A program made the position numbers and the translations under genes. A DNA stretch of 42,126 nt from JAKQDP01 sp964536975 (GTDB taxonomy: Bacteria; Patescibacteriota; Patescibacteriia; 2-01-FULL-39-33): contig CAZHYS010000005.1 in assembly GCA_964536975.1 (NCBI GenBank), positions 1-42,126 on the forward strand. Reading direction: 5' to 3'. Within the stretch, counting starts at the first letter, position 1; the number at the start of each line of letters is the position of its first letter. Under the pieces are notes generated by a model. It saw only the letters and a program-made list of their open reading frames with translations, was not told the DNA's origin and did not search any database. Positions 1 through 10,346 of the stretch are shown piece after piece.

Positions 1-3000
1 TCGGCGGGACAATAGAGCCAAACGGCTTATAATCGGCAGAATAATCCAAATCATTGTCAATGAAGTTATCCAAGATATTATTGACCCAATTATTAATAGT
101 ATTATCAAATACCCAACTGATAGCATTGCCGATTATCGGAATGTCTTCTAATCTAGCCGAGAGGTCGTCCAAACCAGTATCTCTATTTGGCAAAGTGTAG
201 GATGAGCCTTGGGCCACTCTGGCGTTCCAAGCTTTATTTTTTCCGGACGGCGTAACCACCTGGACGACTTCCGTGCAATATTCCACATCCATAAAGCCAA
301 AAATAGTACCAATGGAAGTCATGGAAGTGAGTGTTCCACTCTCCAGGAAATAAGCAACGCCCAAAATATCGCCCGGAATATCCGGATATGGATCGGTAAA
401 ATTCTCCGCATAGACCTTATCCTGATCAGTAATGACTCTCATTCCTTGAGAAGAAAATCCGCCCAACTGATCAGCTAATTCATTCATCGCATAACCGGAA
501 ATCGCCGTTGACCCGACGCCGGCCGCCCCGGAAGCGATCGGCCAGCCAACCGGAATGCCAACAATGAATCCGCTGTTCCCGTCAATTAACGTCGGCATAA
601 TATAGCCCCAACCGCCCCATTCGCTATTATTTGATCCTATAGAATCAAAAGCACTGTTTAAGGCGTTCCTCAAGCCATTGCCAGTTATTGATCCCAAAAA
701 ACTATCACTGGTTATATCTCCATCAGCATTCCAGTTCAACAAATTACAAATCAATCTTAAAACCGGAAGGGAGCAGAGTGAATCTCTCACATCACTTAAT
801 CTATCACTAATACTCTGCAAGGTGTCACTTATCCAACTTCCATCACCAAGACTCGATAATATCTGGGCTGGCGATAATGGCTGAATTGAAGGAATCTGAA
901 TGACCGCGCCCATGCTTCCACCATAGGTTATGCCAGCGCCACCAACAAAAGCCATGTCCTTCAACATTATGCCAGTGGTTAGATAGGCAGCCAATCCATC
1001 CATGTTGGCCAAGCCGCCGCTACCAATGACCGGGATAAAAAATTTGACGCTCGGATGACGGAAAAAAATCCTGGTCGCCGAATCAACACTCTCAAATGGT
1101 GTGTATTTTATCGGCTCGCTTTCCCCTAAATTTCCAATCAAATTTTTCACCAAACCAATTAGATCAGAAAAATCTTGGCCTGAACCTGATCCCGAAGTGT
1201 TGATAGTTTGTTTTACTAAAATGCTTGTTTTTGTCTTATCAATACAATAATACAGCGGCGCCCGTTCGTTATAGCTGCTAGAAATTTCATCCAATGTCTC
1301 TCCAGCCAAAAGATCTACCGGCCACCATTGCAGACAATTGCGTGAATTACTCGGATCATGAGTAAGACAATATCCATACCAACCGCTATACACCTTGCCG
1401 CCGGAGACATATTTGCAAGACAAAGAATCGGACTTCGGATACAGGCGGCACTCTCGGGCAACATAATCATCATCGCCGACTTCCAATACCGGCTTCATGT
1501 CTATGCTGTCAAACAGCGACGCGCCGGAAATATCGCAAATATCATTATTATCACGATCATCACAATTTCCATCTGGCGAATTTTCAATCCATCTACCCAA
1601 AATATTAGATCTACCAGCGTCTAACCAATTGATCAGCTTGATCGACACGCTCGCCGTAGTGATCGAAGTTCTGAAAGGCAGAGCCGTTTTTTGCCATGGC
1701 AAATTGGCTCTCACCTGCATATTGTCCCATAACTGCCAACCGTCAGACAATAATGTACACTCTCCCGACTTAACTTGGCAATAAGTACCAGTCTTTATTG
1801 CTGCGCCTTCATTATTATATTCCCTGACGAGTACCTGCGCTCTCGCGCTATTATTATACTCACTGGCGCTCGGTTGAAGATCAAGCGTATTGACCCAGCC
1901 AGACAGAATATAATCAGTGCCCGAATCAACATCAACCATTTCCGATTCCGCCCCATAAACAGAATTGACTCTCAAATAACTGGCTCCCTCCAGACGATAA
2001 GCTCTGTCAGTCTCTACTCTTATCTTATAATCCTTCCAGCCCAAGCCATCGGCATCATTGACTAGCGTCCAGCCAAGCGGATTCCCGTCTTCGCTATAAA
2101 CGCTGCCGAAATCACCATTACCGATACTGGTCGCGCCGCCATATTGGCTCATCCGTTCAAATGGATAAAGGCCGGCTACTTTCTTATCATTGCCAAAATC
2201 TTTGCCTACCACCGAATAACCGGTCTTGTAAGAACTACTCGTATCATATTGGACGGTGTTAAGAGGAGAATCATCCACCACCACATTGAGACATTCACCC
2301 TTTTCATTCATGTCCGAACAAAGACCGACACTCAAGCAATCATCTTGTTCCACATCAAAAGCCATATTCGCCGATGACCCTGAACTGTTTTTCTTATAAC
2401 TATTACAATACAGCCAAGACGAACATTCCCTGTCCGGCTTGACTTTCAAAATTGAATTAGCGTCCTTAACACCGGCAAACGTAGCCAACACCGGAGACTG
2501 GCTGCCGCCGGCAGACTTTTGATTCCAATATGTCTGATCGGCGTCCATCGTTAAATAGCTTGAATTCCTGCCGCCATCAACTTCATAAAGCGAAGAAACC
2601 GGTGAATCATCAATCAATTCAAACGAGCTGGTCGCCGAATAATCCATTCCCCCTCTTTCATTAAACAAAACACAACCATCATCATAATTGGCCAGGCCGC
2701 TGCAAGTCGTCCTATCCACATCCTGGCTCAAAGCATAATAAACGCCGGTTTCGGAAATTTTGACATCTTCATATGCCTGCCCGACTTTGATAATAAATTC
2801 CAATTGAAAAGTATTAAAATCATCATCATTTGACGGCACAAAGAACCTGGCGCTGGCCGGCGCCGGCAAAGTGAGGCCGGAAGTGACAAAACTCATTTCC
2901 TCACGCAATTCGTTTGCTTCATATCCATTTATTTTATTTGTGTCCTCCGCCCATATCCACTTACGAACGCTGGCGTCCGGGGAAACGGCAACACCCTTGC

Positions 3001-6000
3001 TCACAGTGTTTCCGGCTCTATCTATAAAACGCACCCGCCAATATAGATCTTTCCCTCCCATAAAATTGGAAGTGGAAACAGTATAAAGAGTGTTGGTCTT
3101 TAAAGTCAAAACTTGGGTGAAGGTGACCGGATCGCCGGTGGCTGGCCAAACACTCCAGCCATCTGGCTGGTCTTTTTCATCAAATTCCCCGTCGCCATTA
3201 GTGTCTTCCCGTCTGGTTAATTCCGGGTTGACCAGTTCGTTTCGGTAAATGGCAGCGAGAGGATCAATGTATTCACTGCAACCGCTTTCTTCACTCGGAC
3301 AAGCGCCGGCCCAGCCGGAATAATCACTGTCCATCTCCAAATTTTCTCTCACCCAATTATTAATCGTCACTTCAAATGATCCGCTCGGACTGGCGTCAAT
3401 TCCCTGCTTGAAAAAGTCGTAATAAGGAGTGTAGGAATTGTACCAACCACGCGGTTGGCTGACGCCGACCGTCTGCAAGTTGGAAACATAATCGCATTTT
3501 TTATTTGTCCCCTTCTCAAACCAAGCGCCGCTGGATTCATTGTATTCGCAAATTCTATTACGCGGATTTTTGAAATATGAAACATTTCTAAGACCGGAAC
3601 TCAAGTATTCTTCGCACCACAGAGAATCAAATTTGCACAAATCAGTGCCATATCTATCCGGCTGATTCTTGATATAGACATCATTATATCCAACCACTTC
3701 GTTATAAGCGGTGACAGTCGGAAGCCCATAAGCGGTACAACCCTTATTTTCTGCCGCGCAAGCATACTTGCTATCATTGACCAAATAAACCGTCTCATCG
3801 GCCGCCACTGAAATCTCCGATCGATCTCCTTCATTATAAACCGCCGCCAAAGAAGAATCCGTATTATGAGTGTCAATGAGCGCCTCACAACCGACCGCGC
3901 CCAAACGGCACAATTTGTCAAAAGATTTCAAATTCCAAAGCTGGCCGGCCCGATCAGTATAAGCGGCGCAATTGAGCATCTCTCCCATGCTGTCCCTCTC
4001 GGCATTATTGGCTGACAAATTACTGCCGGCCTCATCAACGCCATACGGCGAGGCAATGAGATTGTCGCAGGAATATGGCGTAAACCAAGAATTTTCAATC
4101 AAGTAAAAATTCTCTTTGACTTCTTTTAATAGGACATTATCAAGGTAAATAGTCTGGCCGGACGGAATACTGACGACCAGGCTATCACTGGTATAATTGT
4201 CGTCATTCCCCCAAGTGACAAACACCGGACCAAACTCATAACGCCGCCACTCCTCCGTGATAGCGGCAGTCGGCGCTTCTGTGCCGCCGGCAAAATAATC
4301 CGCCGCTTCGCTCGCTCCGTCAAATCTGACACTGTTTAAATTGAAGCTCCCACTCCCTTTGGCCCAGAAACTCAAGACATAAGATTTCTTATTGCCGATG
4401 TACACCGAACGCCTTAATTCACTGGCAGAATTGGCCAACGACGAGCCGCCCGGATGACTGGAAGCCGAGCTTAAAGTACCGCCTTCCCAACCGCCGGCGC
4501 CGTCTTCAAAATCGCTAAATAAGATATTGCGGACATTATTGCCGCGATTGCCGGAGTATTGCCGGCAACCGACAAACTGCTGCGGGCAGGGCTTGCCTTC
4601 GCCAGGCACCGCCATATAAATACACTCGCCGTAATCATTCCAATAGCCGTCTTTGGCGCGGCAATCGCTTTCGGCAACACTCACACACTTGCCACCATCC
4701 CAATAACCGCCCTGTCTGAGACAATTTTCTTCATTCATATTCTCGCCATCATTAATGGTCGGCTGGGTCATTGTCCGGCGATAAGGATGGCAATTGTCGG
4801 AAATGGAGACAGTGCTTGATAGCAGGCGCCAGTGAATATTGCCGGACTGGTCATAAAACTCCCGGCAATCCGCGTTGGGCATAATAGAAATTGTTTCGCC
4901 GGTTTCCGAATTATTATAATAGTACCCGGTCAATTCTTGCTTGGCGCATAGGCCGAAATTGTGCAGTTCATCAACAATTCCCTGATTCAACACCAAAGAC
5001 GAGACCGGATCATTGTTTCTCAAGTAATTGAGATAATTACTCAAATTATTGTTCAAATTTACTCCGCCAACCACATTCAATTGAGCCGTAGCCATATTAA
5101 GCAGGGTGAACAAATTATCATCTTCCGTTCCGCTGCTATTAGTGCTGCCGATATCAGCGCAAGCATTTTCTCCATTGTCGCCGGCCGGATAAATCAAATT
5201 GGTGCACGGCGCTGTCTCCGCCACGCTGCCGGATTGGCTCTTTTTGAGTTCATAAACCTTGAGCTGATAACCAGTGGTATCATCCCCTTCCCAAGTATAA
5301 TAAGTCCGGCCATCGCCCGGACCGTCCGGAATCGGCTTCTGGCAGGCTTGCAACTGGCTGTAATACTCGCGGCCTTCGCCGCCCTTGGCGACTTCATCAA
5401 GATTGGTAAATTCATCACAGCCGGCATAACTGGCCGAACAGTATTTCGCTTTATCGTTAGCGATAAATTGGACATAGCGCTCTAAAGTGAAATCGGTCGC
5501 CTCTTGCAAATAACGCTGATACCCCACGCATTCGGATGGACAAACGTCGGCGGAGGTTGCCACACCGGGCACACTCGGATCACCACTAGTCGGCGTATAC
5601 AATTCACAGCCGACTTCTTCCCTCAAGCAAACCTCGGAATAATCACCACACTCCGGATCACGAGAAGACAAGACGCTGTTTAATTCCGCCTTGCTGGTCG
5701 GCCAATCAATCTCCGAAGTTCCAGGGTTGACATCATAACAATTGTAGTAATCCGGCGCTTTTTTGAGATAGGCCAATTGATTAGCCGGGCGGCCGGCCGG
5801 ATCATAAGGAGTATATTCAGTCGGATAGCTGACATTATAAGTCACTTCCTCCAGTTTGATGTCATCATAATAAGCGGTGTAAGTCTCGCCGGCGGTATTG
5901 TTTTGTTCCATTACGATTCTGACATATCCTTCGTAATCTTCCGTAGGAATGAATACTGCGGTAGACACCCTTTGCCAGCTGCCGGCGGTCTTATCTTCAT

Positions 6001-9000
6001 AGCTGGTAGTCAATTCCCGCGGCGGATTGTTATTGCCTGGGATATAACGCTCAAAATCAAAGATGAAATAAGCCGATGCTGATGATTTAATCCAGCCCGA
6101 CAAAATATAACGATGCCCCTTTAATACCTTTATCGGCTGGCCCAGGCGATAACCGCAAAAATTTCCCGTTCCGCTCGGACCCTGCACTTTGAAAGAATTG
6201 ACACCACTGTGAGTCTGTTCACCAGTGATTGACGCTTGGCAGGCGCTGGCATTGTTGACAATTGCCATCGGCATCGCGTCACCGCCTTCAAATCCGCCAT
6301 TAACCGCCAGATTGCTGCCTAATCCTTCTTTGGTTCTGATAAATTGGCTGCAACCCCCGTCCTTGGCATCGCAAGATTGAGCGTCGCGATCGAAATAAAT
6401 CTCTTTATCGGTGACATTGCTTTGCGCGCCCAAAGTCAACCAAATCGCTTGGGTGGTAAAGCAGCCGGCATCAACTTGATTCAAGCTAAAATTGTCAAAA
6501 TAAACCGAACCCGATGTTCCGACATTGGTAATAATCCGTATTTGCGCCTTATCGGTATTGCCAACATCAATATCATCAATGGTGTATGTCCGCCAGCTCG
6601 TCGCGCTCAAAGAACCGAGATTCAAATTTGTCCCCCTGGTCACCTCTTGGCCATAAACATCTTTGTAATACAAGGACACCCCCGCCGAACCGGTGGCGCT
6701 AGCCGCTTTTTTGGCCTGAAAACTTAAAGTATATTTTTTATTCGCTTCAATCTTAATATCCGGCAAGGCACTGGCGATCTCTGTAGTATTATTAAGTGAG
6801 GACGATTCCAAAGCATTATTCGGATTGCCGGCGCCATTGACGCAAGAATGACCGTTATTGACATTCTGATACCCTTCATCCCAATTATCCGCGTCCCAAC
6901 CGGCGCAGGCCGAAAAATCTCCATTATAAGCTGATAAGATATTTTCTCCCTTGGCGCAACCGCCGGAAACTTCCGCCCGACACTTGTAGCCACCGGCCGG
7001 AATAATACAACTTGCTCCGACAAACTCGCTCAAACACCCTCCTGACTTAGCGCAAGGAGTGCCCAAGATAATCCTGTTATTGGTGCTAGTACTGCTCCAT
7101 TGCGGCACTGTCCAAGCAGCGTTATCCTGAACCGTGACAGTCGTGTCAACACTGACCTGCGTCCAAACCGTCTCTTCTGCCGCGTGTTCCCAATCGGCGT
7201 TGGCCGAGTTGAAAGCGGCGCTATACCACTTGCAGCCGACACTGTTTGCGTCGCAATTGCGATAATCAAGAGAATTGGCTAGCCAATTGGTCGCGTTCCC
7301 ATCCCGATCCTGATAGGTCTGGCAAGTATTATATTGGGCATCACAGCTGTCAGAACCAAAATTCCAAATCAATTTTTCCTCGGTACAATAGCCGAACGCT
7401 TCGCAGTTGCCTGTCTTTTGGTCCTCTTTCAAGCATTGCTGTTCGTCGGCGCAATAATCATTGCTGCGAGTGACAGAGCCAGACGCGCCGCCAGTGGAGC
7501 TTTCCGGGCCATAGCCGACCCGGCGGCAAAATACTTCCGGCGCCTTCAGCACCCAGTTCGGATCAACCAAACCGTAGAAAGGACTGGCTGAATCATTGAA
7601 AGCACTCATTAAATCGCCCAGGGTATATGCCTTATCGCTATACTGATTAATATATTTAGCCGCAATTTCCCAGCCGACCGGGACAATCCGATATTTTCTC
7701 AAAATTGTAATGTTCCTCAAAGTGAATACCGTCTGGACGCTCTTAACATCGCTGATCTTTGGAGAAAACTCCCTGTTCTTGATAGAGTCAGGCAAATCCT
7801 TGACCAACATCTTATCGCGTATCACTTGAGCCATCAATTGATCAATGACGCAGTCAGTCGGCCCGGGACTGGTTTTTTTGCTGTCCGAACACTGTGTCAA
7901 TTTTGATAAGATATCATAAGGACCGCCAATGGAAAAATCAAACTCTACCAGATTGGAAAACCTCTCTTCCGCGCCAGCTTTGCCGCTCATTATCGGCGAA
8001 GCCTCGGAATTAAATAGGCTTGACAATCCAGACAAAGCCGAAAGGTTTGACAAGTTGGCACCGCCGCCCGAAGTAGAATCACCGGAGAAATAACCTTTCT
8101 TCAAATTATTGAGCAGTTTGCCGACCAAAGTATTCAAAAATGTCTCAATAATATCCCAAACCGAGCCGGTATATTCACCGACATCAGAACGAATTGCTTC
8201 GTCATAAGAAGAGTCAAAGGCTTTTCTAACTGCTGTTCCCGGCGTCAAAATATTCCCCGCCAAATCTTCCAAGTTGAGCCAGCCTTGAGTGGAAACTAGC
8301 TGCGCCAAAGTGTTTTCCGCCGTTTTGTCTATTTCTCGGTTTAAATCTGATCTTAAAATCAAAAACGACGATAAATCATTTTCTCCCGGCCGCAGAGCCG
8401 TCACGTATTCATAGCCGAAATCGGCATTTTGAATAGCTGATTCCCAATTGGCGGTCATCTTGGAAAAAGTACAGCGCGGTTTGCGCGGCGCCCGCGGATC
8501 AACGCCGGTGGTAATAAGAATCTTGACGGCAAAATCCGGCTCGCACAAATCCACGCCAAACCGATCATCCACCTCGTCAATAAAAGCGCCAATTGCTTCA
8601 TCGGCGGTCTGCTCCAAATAGGCACCCCACCCTTCTGTCACAAACAATGGCTGCTGGCCCTTGCCGCCAGAAGCGATCCAAGTGGCTGTATCGTATACTA
8701 ATTGTTTGGAAAACTGCTTCCACATCGTCCGCCAAGATCCGGCGAGCGCTTCTTTGGCCACATCCCTAGCCTTGTCCCAGGCCTCTTCCAATGACTGTTT
8801 TAATTGCATTGAAGATATATAAGCTTCAATTTGTTTTTTGGTTTCGGCATCGCTCTTTTTCATGAAGTTACTAATACACTCCGCCAATTCAGCCGAAGAT
8901 GTCTGACTTAAAGGAGTTCCGCTCATCACGCATTTCGCGAAAGACTCTTCCAGACTGTAAATCTCGCCTTCACGATTTATTTCCAAATCCGTTGACTGAA

Positions 9001-9139
9001 TAATATTTGTGGCACCGCTTGAGCCAGCGGCTTTAACGCTATGAGACAATCCTAACGAAAAGAAAAATAATACAAACAAAAAAGACGACAAAATCATTAA
9101 TCGTTTTTTATTTTGTTTGTTTGAAAAAATTTCTAACAT
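1..9139 (-). CDS. Giant secreted multidomain Cys-rich surface protein (3' end outside window)
   Basis: Reading the minus strand from the ATG at 9137-9139 I find no stop codon to position 1, so at least 3046 residues are encoded and the C-terminus is missing. Residues 1-38 form a signal peptide (basic start, long hydrophobic stretch, then VKAAGSSG). Residues about 40-530 are mostly polar and charged. From about 535 the protein becomes rich in Cys-containing segments (for example CRRVGYG, CADEQQC) interleaved with at least four beta-sandwich-like modules at about 733-890, 943-1100, 1536-1681 and 2337-2560. Each module begins with a pattern like NGDF or NGGFE and ends with YFDNFSL or YYDDIKL, as in carbohydrate-binding/galactose-binding folds. 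The last 350 residues contain Gly-rich hydrophobic stretches. It starts 1 nt after the stop of the TSP3 gene, so the two are probably translationally coupled. A role as cell-surface adhesin or envelope protein is inference. Confidence 0.88.
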   Translation of the reverse strand, partial: MLEIFSNKQNKKRLMILSSFLFVLFFFSLGLSHSVKAAGSSGATNIIQSTDLEINREGEIYSLEESFAKCVMSGTPLSQTSSAELAECISNFMKKSDAETKKQIEAYISSMQLKQSLEEAWDKARDVAKEALAGSWRTMWKQFSKQLVYDTATWIASGGKGQQPLFVTEGWGAYLEQTADEAIGAFIDEVDDRFGVDLCEPDFAVKILITTGVDPRAPRKPRCTFSKMTANWESAIQNADFGYEYVTALRPGENDLSSFLILRSDLNREIDKTAENTLAQLVSTQGWLNLEDLAGNILTPGTAVRKAFDSSYDEAIRSDVGEYTGSVWDIIETFLNTLVGKLLNNLKKGYFSGDSTSGGGANLSNLSALSGLSSLFNSEASPIMSGKAGAEERFSNLVEFDFSIGGPYDILSKLTQCSDSKKTSPGPTDCVIDQLMAQVIRDKMLVKDLPDSIKNREFSPKISDVKSVQTVFTLRNITILRKYRIVPVGWEIAAKYINQYSDKAYTLGDLMSAFNDSASPFYGLVDPNWVLKAPEVFCRRVGYGPESSTGGASGSVTRSNDYCADEQQCLKEDQKTGNCEAFGYCTEEKLIWNFGSDSCDAQYNTCQTYQDRDGNATNWLANSLDYRNCDANSVGCKWYSAAFNSANADWEHAAEETVWTQVSVDTTVTVQDNAAWTVPQWSSTSTNNRIILGTPCAKSGGCLSEFVGASCIIPAGGYKCRAEVSGGCAKGENILSAYNGDFSACAGWDADNWDEGYQNVNNGHSCVNGAGNPNNALESSSLNNTTEIASALPDIKIEANKKYTLSFQAKKAASATGSAGVSLYYKDVYGQEVTRGTNLNLGSLSATSWRTYTIDDIDVGNTDKAQIRIITNVGTSGSVYFDNFSLNQVDAGCFTTQAIWLTLGAQSNVTDKEIYFDRDAQSCDAKDGGCSQFIRTKEGLGSNLAVNGGFEGGDAMPMAIVNNASACQASITGEQTHSGVNSFKVQGPSGTGNFCGYRLGQPIKVLKGHRYILSGWIKSSASAYFIFDFERYIPGNNNPPRELTTSYEDKTAGSWQRVSTAVFIPTEDYEGYVRIVMEQNNTAGETYTAYYDDIKLEEVTYNVSYPTEYTPYDPAGRPANQLAYLKKAPDYYNCYDVNPGTSEIDWPTSKAELNSVLSSRDPECGDYSEVCLREEVGCELYTPTSGDPSVPGVATSADVCPSECVGYQRYLQEATDFTLERYVQFIANDKAKYCSASYAGCDEFTNLDEVAKGGEGREYYSQLQACQKPIPDGPGDGRTYYTWEGDDTTGYQLKVYELKKSQSGSVAETAPCTNLIYPAGDNGENACADIGSTNSSGTEDDNLFTLLNMATAQLNVVGGVNLNNNLSNYLNYLRNNDPVSSLVLNQGIVDELHNFGLCAKQELTGYYYNNSETGETISIMPNADCREFYDQSGNIHWRLLSSTVSISDNCHPYRRTMTQPTINDGENMNEENCLRQGGYWDGGKCVSVAESDCRAKDGYWNDYGECIYMAVPGEGKPCPQQFVGCRQYSGNRGNNVRNILFSDFEDGAGGWEGGTLSSASSHPGGSSLANSASELRRSVYIGNKKSYVLSFWAKGSGSFNLNSVRFDGASEAADYFAGGTEAPTAAITEEWRRYEFGPVFVTWGNDDNYTSDSLVVSIPSGQTIYLDNVLLKEVKENFYLIENSWFTPYSCDNLIASPYGVDEAGSNLSANNAERDSMGEMLNCAAYTDRAGQLWNLKSFDKLCRLGAVGCEALIDTHNTDSSLAAVYNEGDRSEISVAADETVYLVNDSKYACAAENKGCTAYGLPTVTAYNEVVGYNDVYIKNQPDRYGTDLCKFDSLWCEEYLSSGLRNVSYFKNPRNRICEYNESSGAWFEKGTNKKCDYVSNLQTVGVSQPRGWYNSYTPYYDFFKQGIDASPSGSFEVTINNWVRENLEMDSDYSGWAGACPSEESGCSEYIDPLAAIYRNELVNPELTRREDTNGDGEFDEKDQPDGWSVWPATGDPVTFTQVLTLKTNTLYTVSTSNFMGGKDLYWRVRFIDRAGNTVSKGVAVSPDASVRKWIWAEDTNKINGYEANELREEMSFVTSGLTLPAPASARFFVPSNDDDFNTFQLEFIIKVGQAYEDVKISETGVYYALSQDVDRTTCSGLANYDDGCVLFNERGGMDYSATSSFELIDDSPVSSLYEVDGGRNSSYLTMDADQTYWNQKSAGGSQSPVLATFAGVKDANSILKVKPDRECSSWLYCNSYKKNSSGSSANMAFDVEQDDCLSVGLCSDMNEKGECLNVVVDDSPLNTVQYDTSSSYKTGYSVVGKDFGNDKKVAGLYPFERMSQYGGATSIGNGDFGSVYSEDGNPLGWTLVNDADGLGWKDYKIRVETDRAYRLEGASYLRVNSVYGAESEMVDVDSGTDYILSGWVNTLDLQPSASEYNNSARAQVLVREYNNEGAAIKTGTYCQVKSGECTLLSDGWQLWDNMQVRANLPWQKTALPFRTSITTASVSIKLINWLDAGRSNILGRWIENSPDGNCDDRDNNDICDISGASLFDSIDMKPVLEVGDDDYVARECRLYPKSDSLSCKYVSGGKVYSGWYGYCLTHDPSNSRNCLQWWPVDLLAGETLDEISSSYNERAPLYYCIDKTKTSILVKQTINTSGSGSGQDFSDLIGLVKNLIGNLGESEPIKYTPFESVDSATRIFFRHPSVKFFIPVIGSGGLANMDGLAAYLTTGIMLKDMAFVGGAGITYGGSMGAVIQIPSIQPLSPAQILSSLGDGSWISDTLQSISDRLSDVRDSLCSLPVLRLICNLLNWNADGDITSDSFLGSITGNGLRNALNSAFDSIGSNNSEWGGWGYIMPTLIDGNSGFIVGIPVGWPIASGAAGVGSTAISGYAMNELADQLGGFSSQGMRVITDQDKVYAENFTDPYPDIPGDILGVAYFLESGTLTSMTSIGTIFGFMDVEYCTEVVQVVTPSGKNKAWNARVAQGSSYTLPNRDTGLDDLSARLEDIPIIGNAISWVFDNTINNWVNNILDNFIDNDLDYSADYKPFGSIVPP

Positions 9140-9140
9140 C

Positions 9141-10010
9141 CTATTGATTCATTTGCGATTCCAATTGGCTTAAAAACATTGTTTTCAAATCATCATCGCT
9201 AATGCCGGTCAAAACGCTCTCCGGCAGACCCTGCGCTATTAGCAATTCCCTGATTTGCGCGCCGGTCAAATTTTTCAAGTCGTCCACCGACCCGGACGCT
9301 GTGCTATCCGACCCCGAACTGGCAGACGAAGAATCTGCCGTCTCACCGGTTTGAGAAGCAACCATCTGATCATACAAAGTCAATATCTGTTCATCGGTCA
9401 ACTTGTTTAATTCATCCTCGGGAATTCCCGACGCCTTGAAAATATCGCGTATTACTGACACGTTTGGCGTTGTCACTCCTGTCGTCGGCACTGTGCTTTG
9501 AAAAGTCGGCACTATGCTTTGAACGCTATTTTCGCCATCGGTGGACCCGGTCGTAAAACAGAAATCTTTACCCGGACAATTGGGATCATATCCCATATCC
9601 ACTTCATATTTGTCATCCATCCCATCGCTGTCGCTATCTTCCAGATATGGGCTGGTCTTATGAATCGTCAACTCTTCATAATCCAATAAGCCATCGCTGT
9701 CAGTATCAATCATTGATTGAGAGCCGACGGAGTTCTGGCAATTGCCATCAGCGCACTGCTCGCTCTCGCTATTTGTATTCTTGGCTGATAAAACAGACGA
9801 GAACGGCTTGCCGATACTGCCGGAAAGCTGGAAATAGCCAAAAAAAACAGCCACTGCCGCTACTGACAAAATCGCCACTGTAAGCCACTTTTCTTTTTTT
9901 GTCCTAATATTGGCATTGCTGTTTTTATTGTTACTGACATAACCGTCGGTTGACGGCGAATTGTTTATCAGTTGATTGAATTGATTGTCATCAAAATGAC
10001 CGCCTTCCAT
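9141..10010 (-). CDS. Membrane-anchored thrombospondin type 3 (calcium-binding) repeat protein
   Basis: 289 residues. A polar N-terminus (1-40) is followed by one membrane segment (about 42-62, WLTVAILSVAAVAVFFGYF) and an outside region holding two Asp-rich TSP3/EF-like calcium loops (DTDSDGLLDYEE at 102-113 and DSDSDGMDDKYE near 125-136), bracketed by Cys pairs (86/91 and 145/151). Two C-terminal helical segments follow a Ser/Thr-rich linker; both contain an L-T/S-D/G-x-Q/D-I/L type motif (LTDEQILTLYD, LTGAQIRELL). This type of protein is common beside giant envelope proteins in Patescibacteria, from memory. It is the first gene of the operon with the giant protein downstream: TAG, one base, then ATG. 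Function is probably calcium-dependent surface assembly, which is inference. Confidence 0.85.
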   Translation of the reverse strand: MEGGHFDDNQFNQLINNSPSTDGYVSNNKNSNANIRTKKEKWLTVAILSVAAVAVFFGYFQLSGSIGKPFSSVLSAKNTNSESEQCADGNCQNSVGSQSMIDTDSDGLLDYEELTIHKTSPYLEDSDSDGMDDKYEVDMGYDPNCPGKDFCFTTGSTDGENSVQSIVPTFQSTVPTTGVTTPNVSVIRDIFKASGIPEDELNKLTDEQILTLYDQMVASQTGETADSSSASSGSDSTASGSVDDLKNLTGAQIRELLIAQGLPESVLTGISDDDLKTMFLSQLESQMNQ

Positions 10011-10040
10011 TGCGATTGTGTGGATAAATAATTTACTTTA

Positions 10041-10049
10041 ATTATACCA
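10041..10049 (-). promoter_or_regulatory. Extended -10 promoter for the TSP3/giant-protein operon
   Basis: On the minus strand TGGTATAAT (extended TGn plus perfect TATAAT) lies 31-39 nt before the ATG at 10010. I see no good -35 box upstream, which is typical of extended -10 promoters. Confidence 0.5.
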
Positions 10050-10232
10050 CAAAAAATAAAAACTCACTATTATATTATAACATAAAATGTCAATAAAGTT
10101 GTAGTCAGCGAACAATAAAGGAACTCGTAACTCGCGACTCGTAACTCGGGAAGTCATGGAACGCATAACATGAAACATGGAGCATTAAGAAGTCAAAAGT
10201 CAGTAAAGTCGAAAACCTATAAAGTCAAATTG

Positions 10233-10333
10233 ACTAATTGTCCGCCACGGCGGATTGTTAAATTGTTTGGTGCTACCTCTATGATTGAGGCACAACAACA
10301 ATATAACAATATGACAATTCAACAATTATTCAT
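10233..10333 (-). repeat. About 100-bp dispersed intergenic element, copy 1 (inverted)
   Basis: This is the reverse complement of the element at 12350-12451. It has a GC-rich palindromic end (TCCGCCACGGCGGA), then the words ttgttaaattgt, a conserved block read as GGTGCTACCTCTATGATTG, and an AT-rich tail of repeated caacaat/gacaattcaac words. It fills the 336-nt gap between the TSP3 gene and rsmA together with short 'aactcgtaactcg' and 'aagtcaaaagtc' word repeats at 10120-10230. No gene is visible in this gap. Confidence 0.8.
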
Positions 10334-10346
10334 TGGAAATTTTAAA

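Noticed and set aside
209..9883. Many plus-strand ORFs of 60-174 codons
   Set aside because: They all lie antisense to the continuous minus-strand frames (giant protein and TSP3 protein), have Ile/Arg/His-rich shadow composition and no recognisable motifs.
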